A stretch of DNA of 64,000 nt from Conus ventricosus (GCA_018398815.1 CM031610.1:40023799-40087798), one strand, 5' to 3'; numbered from the stretch's first letter, positions 50,371 to 63,920 are shown. A program made the numbers and translations. Notes: generated by a model not told the origin, from the sequence alone.

Positions 50371-53300
50371 AAAAAAAGGGGGGGGGGGGGGGGTAAATCA
50401 ACCAGGGACACAGGTATTAAATGATAAAATTTGAAGAAAAAAAAAGACACATCAATCTTCAGTAACGATTCATTGCACGCAAAAGAGAAACCAAAGAACG
50501 CATACCAAGTAAAAATTCAATGCAGTTTAGTTCACACACATACACAGAAACACCCTACATCATTATACCCCATGAATTTTATCACTTCACACATAATGTG
50601 ACAGCTGTCGTTATCTTGTTATAGTAGTTCACATCTCTTTCCTCTCTAATTCATGTTCACTTGCAGCTCCCTCCTTTTCCTATTATTGCTAGCTTCTGTT
50701 CTATATTTTTATCAATTAGCAAGTGCTTAAAAAGTCAGGGTTATAGAAATACTGATGCAGCACAGCAACAGTTGAAGTTGGCAGAAGTTAAAGATAAAAG
50801 CAGTAGAATGAGCGTGAACAGAAAAAGAAGAAGAAAGAAAAAAAGGAAATGGACTGAGAACTATCTTGTTTACCTTACTATAAATAAAATCTCAAGATTT
50901 GGGAGAAGAAAGTGCGTAATTGAAACCTGGTTCTTCCTTTTACATTTTTCCTCTGCGCTTGTATCTGTATATCACGCAAGAGAGACGGCGAGTGAGCAAA
51001 ATGTTTGCTTTGAGATGTGGCATGTACATACACTGCGAAGTGCACACAGACTAAAGGAACCATATGAATGGATAAAATATAATATGTAATTTCTCGCATA
51101 AAGTGACATGACTTGGACATTGTGATCAACGGTGTATGACAAATGTGTGTTAATCTTTGAAGTGAGTCTTAGTACTTTGTTTAAAACTTAATTTCAAACA
51201 GATATCAACAACATTTAGACTGAGAGCAACTGGAATGACCAAAACTTAACATTAACTGTGTTGATTTCTCTTGCAGAAGCGTGAAATTATCTTCCTTCAG
51301 ACACAAGTTTAAGACGAACGACAGAACAGATAATTGCATCACCTTCTTCAGCAGTAATTGTCATACTTTCTTCAGCAGTGTGCCAACCATAAAAACATGA
51401 ACTAACATTTGCTGTCTGTTGCAAGAACAGCCTTGTTGTGCTCTTTGCATTCATCACTTTGTCAGCAGTGTTTCTTCTATCATATACCAATTGTCTGTCT
51501 CTTGAGCAATCTGCAAAGGAAGGCACATTAAAAGACGACAGACATTTCATCATTTTACTAGCTCTGAATGACGTCGGCAATGTCACATATCAACACAAAC
51601 TACCACATGTATCAATACTTTGTATATATGACTCAGATATAGCACACATATTATAACCAGCTTTTAATTATAGCTTCAGTCCATCTTTAACCCAAAACAA
51701 AATGTTAATGCACATTCATCACAGCAAATTTTTCTACACATCTCTGCAAACGCCTCTAGCTAAAAATGACACCATTTCCAACTAGACATCCAGAGACTGC
51801 ATAAATTTTAATACACCTTTAATGTCAAGGTGACATGCGACACCAGAAATGGAAACGACACCAGAAATGGAAAAAGAAAAAGAAAAAAGGGGGGTGGGAG
51901 AAAGGGAGAGATGGGGTTACACTGGCAGGAGAGATCACAAATGAAACTATCCAAGACAGATGCACAGGGGGCAGCAGATTAGGACAGTGAGAGATTGAGG
52001 AACAGTCAAAGAGTGGGAAGGAGGAAGAGCACAGCGAGAATATTCAGAGGACAAGAAGGCCCAGATCACACACATCAAGGACAACACATTTGAAAAGACA
52101 CCAGAGGCAACATTAATTAAACTAGAACCCTAACTTTTGCTGTTGAAAGTGAACACAACTTGAAGCCGATGCTGCTTAGCATTTCGTGTGGCCAAGGATA
52201 TTTCTGGACCTGTCGCTCTGTACCTTTGACATTCGTACAGGCCAAGTAACTTAAGTTGCCTGATCTGTTGCTCTGTAGCCACTGAAAGTCCTGCAGGCCA
52301 GGTTGGGAAGTGTCCAGAGCTCAGCTGTTGCTCTGTACCCTCCATCAGGCCAGGCAACCAAGTTGCGCACAGTTGATTTATCTGTATGTACAAATGATGG
52401 AAACACTAAGCAGCTATCTTTCACAGTGGAACCTCTCCATGATGATTTCCACATACCCTTTCAACAGTGGATTGTAACAAGAAACGAGTCTTCTAGGAAG
52501 GAGAAATATCGAGTTTGAAAAAAAAGGAAAAAAAAATTCAGAAAAAAAACCGCAAGTATCTCAAGGGAGGAAGGCTTAACCGGAAGATAAATAAAATTAA
52601 GTATAGAGACAAGAAAATGTGTGAAGAAAAGAGAAGATCAGAAGGAAAAGTATCATAATAAGAAAAATCTAATAAGGGAGAGAATCCTCATTTAAACTCA
52701 AAGGGTCTTAACTCCCTTACTTCCCCAACCTGGAAAATTTCAAAGCTGAAACATGCGTTCTGTAAGTGGGAAGGGAGAATATTTCCTGCCTGTTTTGGAG
52801 TTATTTCCCTTCATTTGTCACCAGGGCAGATGGCTTGTTGATGTCGTGCGATCATGCTGGAAATTTTCTGGGTTAAAGGCTTAGAGAATGCATATTTCGG
52901 CTTGGAAAATTTCCGACTTGGGGCAATGAAGGTGTTCATTGGAGTTTTCACTCACTTGGTAAGGAAATTTTCAGTGAGGGGTGGAGATGCAAACGGCAAA
53001 AACAGAATCTCTGTACCTATCTACATATGTGCAAGGTGAACGGGTATTGCCAGCAGCATTGATTCAACGTTAGTGGTTCTCTGGAGGAGAAGTCACCGAA
53101 CACTCTGAACACCAAAATACTATCATGACAAGTTGCACAAAAATGGTTAAATCTGAAAAAGACAAAAACATGCAACACACAATACTCGAGATCATTTGCT
53201 ATACCACTTAATTTCTTAAGAGATTAAAAAAAAACAAAAAAAAAACCAAACTAGGCACTGCTGAAATCTCCAGCCTTTACACTTAGCTTGTCATCTCCAG

Positions 53301-55262
53301 ATTAAAAACAACAAAAGACAACACACACCATCCCACCCCCCATACCCCAACAACCATCCTGACTGCAAAAATCAAAATCACATCAGGAACAAAAAAAGAG
53401 TCAAACAAAAATTGAACTTATTTGCAATAACCAAGCAGTATAGGCAGCTATTGCCCACAACAGTATTTCCATCATCCTGTGTACTTTATCAGACAAGAAC
53501 AACCTTGAACTGAAAGAATCTCAAGAATAAGGAATTGACACTTTATGGGAAGATAAAATTTGGCCTGGAAGACAAAAACAAGACAACAGAAAGCAAAACG
53601 GAAGCCCCCCACTCTATAATCATAGATACAGGCATCAACAGGACTCGGGGTGGGGTGGGGTGGGTGGGGGGGATTTCTTTTTTCTTTTTGGCTGCCTCAT
53701 CTTTTGTACCCTCTACATGGCATAATTCCACCGCTGCTCACTCATCTTCTGTGATACACAACCACATCAAGGCCTACCTTGTTACAGACTCATCACCCTC
53801 CCTCCACAGGGAGCAGTCAGTATTAGGACGTCATGAGTCAACCTGCCAGAGGAGACAATGCACTGCTGCCAAGTTACTTTGATGACGTTCAGGGAACAAA
53901 AAGGGAATTTCCACCACTTATTTTCCAGACATAGCACTGGCCTGAAATCATATACCCTTTGTTAAAAGAGACAGATGTTACCACTGTTGTTCACCACTTC
54001 AGGATCGAAAAAGGTACCAGACCCACATGAGTTCAGAATTTCAAGTCTTGAATATCCCATGAGAGAAATCTTCACACAAACTTGAAAACAAAGGAGTGGG
54101 CAAAAGCTAAACCTGGAGCATTTTTATGCTTGGAACAAAGGTGACACTTCACGGTCGTACATAGGCTGAGCAGTTCAATTCCCTCAACAGACACAAACGC
54201 ACACCATTCCTTATTATCACAGACAGACCAGTCAGCAGTCTGAAATGATTTTTTTTCACATTTAAAAACAACACACAAACAGCCAAAGAGAAAAAGAAAG
54301 AAAGAAGCATACACACTACATCACAGTCACCATATATTGTATGTATCTGTCTTCTGTATTCTGTAACAATTTATAAAAGAAAGGGTGTGGGTTGATGGGG
54401 AGGGGGCAGGGAATGTATGAATTACCATCACATATTTTGATTATTCGGTTTCTGTTACTTTTTGTCTGCTTTATCTGGTGGCGCACATGCTTATACAATG
54501 CAGCCCGTTTGTTTACTGAATGTGGGACAGGGAAAAGTGAAAGCTGATGGAAGGAAGCATGGAGGGGAGGGTACTGTGATGAGAAAGAACATAAAAAAAG
54601 TGCATGCACACACACACACACACACACACAAAACACACATACCCCTTCCCCCCCAATACACACACACAAGTACCCCTTCTCCAAATACACACGCACACAT
54701 ACACACACACCCACTACAAAACATCTAAAGTCTTTCGACCAGTCTACTAGGCTTCCTTTCTGTCTTTTCTGTGGTGACCTTGAGAACTGAACTTCAACTG
54801 AGCAGATATGCATAAGCATTCACATAAAGCAAATATGTCTCCAAGGTATTCTACTTGAAAGGATGTAGTCTCAGTACTTAAGCAATAAAAAATAAAAATC
54901 ATTTACAGCTCATGTAGTCAAACAAAAAAAAAAAAAAAAAAAAAAAGAAGGAAAAGCAAAGAACGATTGTTAGTTGTACACTGAGCACCATCTTAGTTCT
55001 TCAAAATGCAATGAAATTCAGCCCAGGAGTTGTTTTATTCTCATGCATTTTCTTAAATTTCATTATCTAATCTAAAACGATGTCACAACATTATCAATAA
55101 TCAAATGACTATATAGGTTTTTGTTTTTCATATTTTCATATTTTGCTTGGTACAAAACCAAACTTTATTTCAATTCTGACCGATTAATGAACCAGGATTG
55201 GTTCTGGAGAAAAAAATCCCATAAAGTCATATCTCAAAGGCATGCATCTTGCATGTTGCAAA

Positions 55263-55297
<35 letters not shown>

Positions 55298-55490
55298 CTC
55301 ACACACACACACACACACACACTCACAAAGGCCACATCAGAAGCTGCGAACAAGTTCAAATCAAAACCATATACACATTAAAATGCCAAGACCCAAATCC
55401 CAAACTATGTTCTGAAACTAAAAGACTGACCTAATACAAAGTATACCACCATCCAAGTTGCAGTCAAGTCCAGTGAAAAGTAATGCTCTT
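50371..55490. other. Non-coding with simple repeats
   Basis: No gene recognised. Contents: G run at 50379-50393; three degenerate repeats of about 55-60 bp at about 52205-52375, each with TTGCTCTGTA (or TCGCTCTGTA) followed by CAGGCCA; a G-quadruplex-like run at 53647-53672 (GGGG-T-GGGG-T-GGGG-T-GGG-T-G7); CA-rich tracts at 54609-54715 and 55262-55322; A run at 54925-54945. Frames of low complexity across these are not genes. Confidence 0.55.
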
Positions 55491-55494
55491 CTTT

Positions 55495-56640
55495 AACAAT
55501 CAAATCAGGTGGAACATCTCAAACATGATCTCCACAGAACCTGCGGCAAAATGCAGGTCATATACACTCTAGCACTAAGTTAAAGAGAAGTATAATGCTG
55601 AGTGGTTTCTCACACAGTATGCACCATGGAGCCTCTTCACCCTTTAAGAAGAAAGAATGTATATGTAATCTGCTGTAAAATGCTCGCAACTGCTTGTTGT
55701 ATCATCCAAGCACTTGTTAAGGAAATGTTGAATGCTGTATCATCCCAGCACTCGTTAAGGAAATGTTAATGCTCTATCATCCAAGCACTCGTTAAGGAAA
55801 TGTTGAATGCTGTATCATCCCAGCACTCGTTAATGAAATATTGAATGCTGTATCATCCCAGCACTCGTTAAGGAAATGTTAATGCTCTATCATCCAAGCA
55901 CTCGTTAAGGAAATGTTGAATACTGTATCATCCAAACACTCGTTAATGAAATATTGAATGCTGTATCATCCCAGCACTCGTTAATGAAATATTGAATGCT
56001 GTATCATCCCAGCACTCGTTAATGAAATATTGAATGCTGTATCATCCCAGCACTCGTTAATGAAATATTGAATGCTGTATCATCCAAGCACTCGTTAATG
56101 AAATATTGAATGCTGTATCATCCAAACACTCGTTAATGAAATATTGAATGCTGTATCATCCAAGCACTCGTTAAGGAAATGTTGAATGCTGAGAGGTTTA
56201 TCACAAGTTATTGATCACAGAGCCTCTTTAGTCTTTAAAGCTAAGAATGTGCAAGAAAGATGCCATCATTGTGAGACCTAAACAACACCTGCCTTCTGTT
56301 TAAGGTTTTCAAATTTCCAGAGACAGACGGGAGGGGTTCCCCTCAGTCTGGACAGGTTTGACAAGAGTTAACTGTCCATTTGTCTCCTCTTGGTCTTTGG
56401 CTGTATTTGGGACTTCTGGTTTGAGGTCTGCGAGATGAGAATTGGAAAGATTTTTGTAAAGTTCTTTGATCATGGAATTCCTGGCTAGCTGTTCAGCGGC
56501 ACTTCATTCCTGTGAATACCAATTTGATATGGAATCCAAGAGAGAACAGTGTTACCACTTTTTTGGAGAAAGATGTACAGTTCATGATATTCAAAGAGCA
56601 CGGAACGGTTTATCTTGAGGTTGGCAATGACATCAAAACA
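55495..56640 (-). mobile_element. I-like LINE RNase H / C-terminal fragment
   Basis: Minus strand, many breaks. Around 56450-56600 the text reads INRSVLFEYHELY, NTVLSWIPYQIGIHRNE, matching the RNase H segment VxxWxPGHxGIxGNE of I-like LINEs, followed by LARNSMIKELYKNL and, near 56200-56250, EEAL and CDKPLSIQHFLNEC. Below the minisatellite (about 55600-55650) EGEEAPWCILCEKPLSI recurs, and at 55495-55560 AGGTGGAACATCTC parallels the 3' coding end at 34780 of the LINE at 34453-36137. The two Cys/His segments therefore flank an expansion of the intervening coding sequence. Confidence 0.7.
55698..56186. repeat. 38-bp minisatellite derived from LINE coding sequence
   Basis: Thirteen units of about 38 bp (TGCTGTATCATCCCAGCACT then CGTTAATGAAATATTGAA). 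Variants alternate CCCAG/CCAAG and TTAAGGAAATG/TTAATGAAATA; two units are one base short. On the minus strand one frame reads HFLNECLDDTA, which corresponds to the VKHILLECWD motif at the C-terminus of I-like LINEs, so the array grew from a LINE fragment. Confidence 0.92.
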
Positions 56641-57233
56641 CATAAATTATGTTACTAGATATAGATGAACAAATCCTGTTCAAATTTATAAACATTTCAG
56701 TTTTCTTTTTTTCACTTCAAACACAATCAAAAAGTCTGCATTAAGGTCACATACATGTCCTAAATTTCGCATGTGTTCAGTTTTCAGTTGTTTCTGCAAT
56801 ATTCATTTCACATGTCGCTCATTCAAATCTTATGGTTGCTTTTTCAAGGTGTATTTTTCAGAACAAACTCTGGGGTGTTTTTACAGAGAAAGGTGTACAA
56901 TTATTATATAGCACCTTCTGTTTTGGTCCACAAATCTGTGCAAAAATTTCACCAAACCATGTCAACTCGTTAATGTGGGATTATTTCTTACATGCAGATG
57001 CTTGAAGTGCACACTGCATGTAAGACTTTTGAGTACTGTCTCATATTTCATACAGCATGAATATATTGTTTTCTTTACAGACTTCAAAGTAAGTAACTCA
57101 AACCACATCAGAAAACACTTGAGCTCTATATTTCGCGCAAAAGAAAACTGGAGAATTGGATTTCTTTGTTTACCATTGAAAAACCAGTGAAAATGAAATT
57201 GGAACTGTTGTTCCTGCTCCTCCTCTTCTTTCT

Positions 57234-57287
<54 letters not shown>

Positions 57288-59478
57288 TCCTGCCTCTCCC
57301 CTTCCCAAAAAGGTAAAGATAGACACATAATTTTAAAGCCCATGAAAACACTTATGTAACCGATGGGTCAACTGAGACAAAATTCCTCTGGGATGAAGTA
57401 TTTTCATGAAATCACAGGCTTTGAATTGGACAGCATGTGTGGGAGGGCAGGATAATATATCCATCACCCTGCCAAATCTCAAAATCAGTCCGTTAGCGCT
57501 TCTCACATAAGAACAAATTTATTCTGTACACAGCATGTTCATACAAATCGCACACATACACAGAGACAGAAACGCACGTATTTGTATGCTCAAAAGGAAA
57601 ATGTAACCCACACCCCTCGCGCGCACACATTCCCCTTCCCTCCCCCAATAAAACACTGACTCAAGCAGCCAGATTCCAAGAGAAATGATCAAATTCTCAC
57701 GAATTGATGACAGATTTCATGCCATCCGTAACCTGTAAAAATCTTAGCTGAACAAATCTCTCCCAGCTGGCAAGCTGAGTTTACCTGAATGGCACCGAAA
57801 ACTGAAAGTTCACTGGCTCTATGGTTCTTTGGCTGTGGGAGTTTAACCTTTGACCTTGGTGGTGGTGGTGGTGGTGATGGTGTGTGTGTGTGAGAGAGTG
57901 TGTGCGTGTGTGTGTGTGAGAGAGAGAGAGAGTGTGTGTGTGTGTGTGTGTGTATGCATTACACGCTGTTTATATTAATTGTGCATATATCAGAGGATAT
58001 TATTACTTTTACTGCATGTGAAATGAAGGCAGCATGTACTTTGAAAAGATTTCCTATCTCACTTCTAACCCTCAAACAACTGGCTTGTTTGTATCAGTGA
58101 TAAACGGTATGTACACAGAAAGAACATGAACCTGAAACTGAGCTGTCACTTTTGTTCTGTTTTAAAATTTTTGTCTGTGTCCCTTATATGAACACATATC
58201 AATTATGTGGGTTGAGCTAAGTGACTCACTATATTCTGTAGACTTCCCTGCTACTGGTAAATATCAACTACTGAAATGAGCTGTTCACTCTTCATCCTCT
58301 TTTCACTAGTGCAAACTATTTCCAAATCAACCATACATTTTTCTTTCAGCTTTTGACACCACTCAGGTAAAAGGTTTAACAGTGACTCCCCCTCCCGCCC
58401 CCAATTCAAATCATCAGCAGAGTATGAATCTGTCATCCATGACAGATGGAATATGCGAGCAGAATAAAAATCTACTTCAATCAGGTCATTTTCATTCTCT
58501 TAGTTGCTAGATTTATTTGTTATAGTACAGAACCATCCAAGGTGACCTCTGATTCCTTCCCTGGTGCAAGATCACTCTTGATGAAACAATAGAACTCTGA
58601 CAGGAAGAATCCTCAAGGAACAAAGAAAATGGGCTGGATGCCTTTCAAACTCGGCTGCTTTCTCCACTTCCAGTTGCAGCCATCAGATTCAGACATCCTT
58701 TACTAATGAAGAGACTTTGATAACTGTGTTTGACCAAAAATGCTCTGCATGATCTGTGTGGCAAATGGAGGTCAAATCATATGGTTTCCATAGTGATGTT
58801 TTTCCCGATGGTTGTTGACGATGCATGGTGTTGATAAACTTAACAATCAGTATATTCAGCTTTGAGGGGTAGGAGATGGTGGGGTGAGTTTATGAGCATA
58901 CAGAAGAAGGAAATCTGGTCTATTTATAGTCATTATAAGGCACTTGCACAGCATGTTTAAACTTCCACGTTCCACATGGATTGCCTGAGCATAATCTTAA
59001 CTCCGGATGTCTCTTGAATTACAGTATGAATTTTACCATAATCCACTAAAGTCAATATGTACATCTAAAATATTTATCTGTGACTGGACAGGCTGTACGA
59101 GTCTAGTGAGAAGCATGCCCCAACAAGCTGTCCACTTGTGATGGCTGCAAGGAGAGGCTCTTGCCTGCCACTATGTCAAGTGACAACTTGCCCGACATCC
59201 TCATGTGTCCAATGTTGTCTACAGGAGTTGAGAAGACATCAGAACCACCTGTTTTCCTAAACCTGTCTTGTTCAGTTGCTGGAAACTTGCTGTACAGATC
59301 TAATTATGACATTATCTGGGGGTATGAGCACATCACCCACTATACAGCCCATGACTCTGGGCTCCCTTTGACACATTTCTTGACACAGCCAGACAGAGAT
59401 TGTCCTGGTTGCACTACATCTTGCACAAGGAAATCCAGCTGAATAGACTGTGTGAGCCAAGCGATGTTCCTGACTTAC
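56641..59478. other. Non-coding with simple repeats
   Basis: No gene recognised. A 50-nt C run lies at 57235-57284 and GT/GA dinucleotide repeats at about 57880-57954. The glycine-rich minus-strand frames across the C run are artefacts. A frame at 59161-59442 (93 codons) shows no known motif. Confidence 0.55.
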
Positions 59479-59540
59479 TAATGGTAATGGTCATGTTGCT
59501 TATAGCCCAGCCGACCGCAAAGGGCCATGACTGAAATGTA
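59479..59540 (-). mobile_element. Truncated I-like LINE 3' end
   Basis: TAATGGTAATGG tail followed by ATGTTGCTTATAGCCCAGCC and GACCGCAAAGGGCCATGA, the same 3' terminal sequence as at 33280 and 34501. Only about 50 bp of the element are recognisable. Confidence 0.7.
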
Positions 59541-62146
59541 AATGGAATGATTCAGATGCAGAATGACGACTTAAAGAATTCTCTTCTGGGGGGTCTGGTG
59601 ATTTAAACAATGGTGGATGGGAATCCTGTGACTGCTACATGTGTATTCTATAATTCAGGGGTGTGAGGTACGTCACTCATTACACTATATAGTCTGTGAC
59701 AGCTTGGTCCCACCTGTTCTCAGTATTTTGGAGGCACAAGGCACATCACTTTCCACACTGTATTAAGAATGGTAGCTACATCAGGACATGCACTCCATAC
59801 ATTAGGGGACACTGGGCATATCACTTATTACACAATCAATACCAAATTGAAAAAAAGAAAACATCCACTCCCCCCCCAAAAAAAAAACAAACAAACAAAC
59901 CCAAAACCCCCCCTAACCTGACATGTATGTAAAAAGGCTTCAAAAGATGGAGACTACCTGCAGGGGAGAGCAGTGACAGGACAAAGCTTGTGATGTCATT
60001 TTCTATGCCCCTGCCACCATGACAGTCCAGATCAAAACAGCAGATTTTCATTTTCAAAACCCACAGGACACAGTTTCTGACACATCCAGTTTCCCTGACA
60101 GAAACAGTTAGGGCAATCGGTACACCTTTTAGTTATCGTCTGTACTGTGGCCTGTCCACTGTCCCTCATGTTTTGCTTCTGATGTTCACATGTCGGTTTT
60201 ACTGAAGATGACCTCAGCTGTCAGTCAACAGCATTGTATGAAGAGACACTGTGTCCATTGTGTACAAGTAGAAAAATGTCACAGACATGGGGATTTGATA
60301 CAGGAAAATTGCTGACTTATATTTTTAAAGAAACTGTCATGGGAGAGGTTGGTGTACCTAATTTGTTCTTTAAAAAAACAAACAAACCCTGGGGTTAGAA
60401 TAACAGCAGAGCCTGGTGAAAGATGGAGAAGTTTCCACTCTCCACAGTCAAGCTACATGCACACATGCTGACCAGAGCATGACTCCTCCTTGTGTTTGAT
60501 GTGCATGATAAAGACCCTATCCCATCTGTTCACATCACTGGTAATTTGATTACGGAAACACAAATATGCATCGTTTGTGAAAATGTGCAGTATATGTACA
60601 ATGTGAGCACTGGATATCTTCTCTGACCATCCCCCCCCCTCCCCCCAGCAAAAACAAACGATCAGACAAGCAAACAAAATCTGTCCTAAAACATTTTAGA
60701 CTGGGACTGCAGTGCCCATCTGAATGAATCGACACTAGTATACATGGATCTCACCACTAGAGTCATAACACACTTTGCAGCTGAACTCTCAACATTATGG
60801 TCTTAATTGATTAGAATCTTCACATCTGTCCCTTAACCACAAGTGAGGCTGCATGTGCTGCTTTTAGGGTTTCAAACAACAAGATATCTGATCAGTAACA
60901 TCAGCAGCGCTGAATCGTTCTGCTAAAAAAAAAGATAAAAAAAAAAGAATCTGAAAGTTGTAGTAATGCTGTCTGCGAAATAATGGGTTGTCTTGTTTTA
61001 CAGAAGGCCTTTACAATCATCATGGCAAGAAGGGTTTCAGGGTTACATCAACAAAAGACCTGAATGTTTCAGCAGGTCAATTAATCTCTCAGTGGATCAT
61101 ACCTGTCGACAGACGCATGTGCCTGGAAATGCTTGTACAGTCAGTTTTTCTTGAAAACAATGTGCTCATGAACAGCTGTGCGAAATATACAGGTCAGACA
61201 CATATCCCACTCAATAAGGCACAGAGTCAAATGTTCAATGAGACAGTTCCAGGACAATACCTTGCTGCAGAGGCTGGGTGGGGGGAGGGAAGAAACACAA
61301 GCTACATCCATTCTCTCATCGTCGCTCCACACCATTTTGCGGTCACATGCTGATTGTCAGTCGTGGACAGAGAATTGAATATGTTCCATTGCTGTCTGTC
61401 CCAAGCCACAAAATAAAAAACTGCACATGCAAAAACAACTCACAACAACTCAGGTCTTTAAGAGGTGCAGACGCTTGTCAAGGCACCACACTCGGTCAAC
61501 AGACTAAACCTCCAATTTTTTCAAAGTGCTTCACTAAAACCAGGGACTCTTCTTCAAAAGCTTATAATTTAAAACGATTAGCAATACAGCTAATAATTAT
61601 CATGTCCACATTAAAAAAAAAAAAGAACGATAAAGAACCAACAGAACTAATTTCATTTTGTTGTTACCATTACACTTAAATCAGCAGGGACTCTTACCAA
61701 CATGCATCATAACACACACGAGTAAGAAGCGAACAAACACCCCAGCAAACACTTTTTTCATGCTTTTGACTGAATTGATACGACTGACTGGCACAACAAC
61801 AGCAGGGGATGTAAAACACCTTGCAACAGACCCCACCCTACAACACCACCTACCTGTGTGCCACAGCAGCCAGATGACGCCCTATCTCGGGGCGTTTCCA
61901 ACAGCATCACAACAACAAGGTTCAACTGTTCTCATCACAGATCAGAAAAAAATAAGTCACAGACCCGGACCTGGGTTCACATATGTGCGCTTTGTGTTTC
62001 TGTTTTGTTTTGTTTCTTTTTTGTTGCTAATGCCACAACTGAGAGGCAAAAATCACCATGCTACAGCCTTCACTGTGATACTGTCAAGCTCCAAGGCTGA
62101 GTAGCAGATATACAAGTCTCTAGTCCCCATTGTTTCGGCGAGCTGG
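59541..62146. other. Non-coding, no gene recognised
   Basis: Ordinary sequence. Short degenerate motifs of the form CACATCAC...CAC-TATA recur at about 59330, 59665, 59745 and 59815, suggesting an old diverged tandem repeat. A 121-codon frame at 60988-61353 has no recognisable domain. Sequence next to 62146 may be 3' UTR of the exon described at 62147-62323. Confidence 0.45.
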
Positions 62147-62323
62147 TCATTTCTTTTTAGTCTTGCAAACAGACACTTTACTAGCTGAGAAGGCTACTGG
62201 AGTCTGGTTCTTGTTGATCCCATTGCCAGTGGTGGAAGCCTTCGATTGGCCTGAGGGCGTAGAGGAACGGGAGGTGGTCCGGGGTACAGACAGAGTACTG
62301 GAAGTCCCTTTTCTGATGACATT
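62147..62323 (-). CDS. Candidate last coding exon, Ser/Thr-rich basic tail
   Basis: On the minus strand a pyrimidine-containing acceptor (TTTTTGCTGGACAG) precedes 59 in-frame codons starting NVIRKGTSSTLSVPRTTSRS, continuing through STPSGQSKASTTGNGINKNQ and TPVAFSASKVSV to CKTKKK and TGA. The exon keeps phase 0 at its 5' edge. Composition (Ser, Thr, Lys, few hydrophobics) is typical of a disordered C-terminus. No family was recognised and no upstream exon could be joined; 62671-62874 (minus) is open but not convincing. It could be chance. Confidence 0.35.
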   Translation of the reverse strand, partial: NVIRKGTSSTLSVPRTTSRSSTPSGQSKASTTGNGINKNQTPVAFSASKVSVCKTKKK

Positions 62324-63916
62324 CTGTCCAGCAAAAAGAGCATACTAGTGAGAGACTAGCTGAATGTGCAGTGGCTTCACCCCAAAGTTTTACAGGCATG
62401 TGTATATGAGAAAAGAAATCTTAACCTGTTCCCTGCCAACATGATAGTTTAACATATTATGGGTTTTCCTGATTTTTGCTTGCTCTAAAAACAGAAATCA
62501 TGTGTGGAATTTGGTCCAGTCCAGGAGAAGTGAATTACTATGCCATGAATGAATATGCTTTCTATGCTATTTTGGGGTCTCAGGCTTTTCACCACACTGA
62601 ACATTAAGCCAACTATCAGATGTTGCATGACAAAATGGCAATTAGTCAGCTAGTGTGCTGTCCCTGCAAGTTAATATGAAACAAGAGAAATTTTACCGAT
62701 GTGTACACACCACAAGCAGTGTTTTAGACGCCGGATGGCCCAAACGTTTATGAAAAGTAATTGTGTGTCTGAATATTTGTCAGATACGGATATCAGCGCC
62801 TCAACTTTTGGCATGATAGTGAAGAGCAGAACATAAACACAGAGCAGACCCCAAACAACGCAGAACAATGACATTGCATTTACTGCAAACTAATGCTGCT
62901 TACAGCATACAGAACAGACAAAAGAAACCCTACAGTTGGTAAAAAAAAAGAAAGAAAAGAAGCATGTTTCGAGCCTGTGAGCTGAGCAAGCTTGAGTTTT
63001 CCATCAGCTTTTCTTTTGGAAAGTTTCTTTCTTTGTGTTGTGCACCCCTTGTCTGCATGTGCTGGCTGAATGTAAACTTCCTCATCTACTATTTGCTATA
63101 CCTTGTTTTTCTCATAACCACCAGTTCAAACAAGTGTCTTGTTCCTGCTTGCACCGAACAACACACTAGCCAGTTACAGCACTCTCAAAATGTTGAAATC
63201 AGAGACAGAAAAAACAACAACCCATCATCAAATATCACCTCACCAGAGCTTGGGCTTGCAGATTACTTTCCCTTGAATCATTCTTCACTTCCAGAAAGTG
63301 GTCTCATCTTCAGTTTTCTTTTCTTTCTTCGGTGACTGAAGACATTCTTCTTTTGGCTACCTTTTTCTTTTTTTTTTTCCTTTTTCTTTTCAACTCAACA
63401 TGTGATGGCACCCATCAAACCATTCTGGAAGCTTGTTTCTACATTTATTGTTCAGGCAAACCTTCGTGCTGCTTTGACAAGGCCGTAATCTTGCTGAAAA
63501 CATGAAGAGAGTATCTGGATAGGCTGACACAAAAATTTGTCTGCTACTATCCTGTTTACTCCATGGCATCTATTGCCTTGAAATTGTCGTTATGCCTGCT
63601 TCAACTATTGCTGACTCTCTTGTCTGCCTTTTGTGCTCAGTATTATGACCTAGCTCTAGTACAGAATAAGCTTCTCCCTCTCCAGCCCTGAAATGTTACC
63701 AGTTGTGAGAAACTTTCCATTTTGAAAAAGGGAGGATTCCATGTTTGTTTTGTGTGCCTATTGTCCACATTGTGTTTCACATCTATTTAACCTTCCTCCT
63801 CAGTCTTTTTACTGGACCTTTGATCTCTCACTGCCAATTGTTTCCATTTTTCTTTCTTTTTGTACTCCCAGTTCTTATAGAACAGGAAGTTCTTTACAAT
63901 GGGAATGAAGAAATGC
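62324..63916. other. Non-coding, no gene recognised
   Basis: Ordinary sequence with pyrimidine-rich patches (63361-63390). Open frames at 62671-62874 (minus) and 62964-63335 (plus) lack recognisable motifs. The latter has a hydrophobic stretch (LINYLLYLVFLI-like) that could mimic a membrane helix. Confidence 0.45.
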
Positions 63917-63920
63917 TGTG

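Noticed and set aside
55698..56186. CRISPR-like array of 38-bp repeats
   Set aside because: Units are contiguous with no spacers, the genome is eukaryotic, and the unit derives from a LINE coding sequence.
61278..62104. Overlapping plus-strand frames of 80-148 codons
   Set aside because: No conserved motif, ordinary codon mixture expected by chance in this composition, and no supporting splice sites found.
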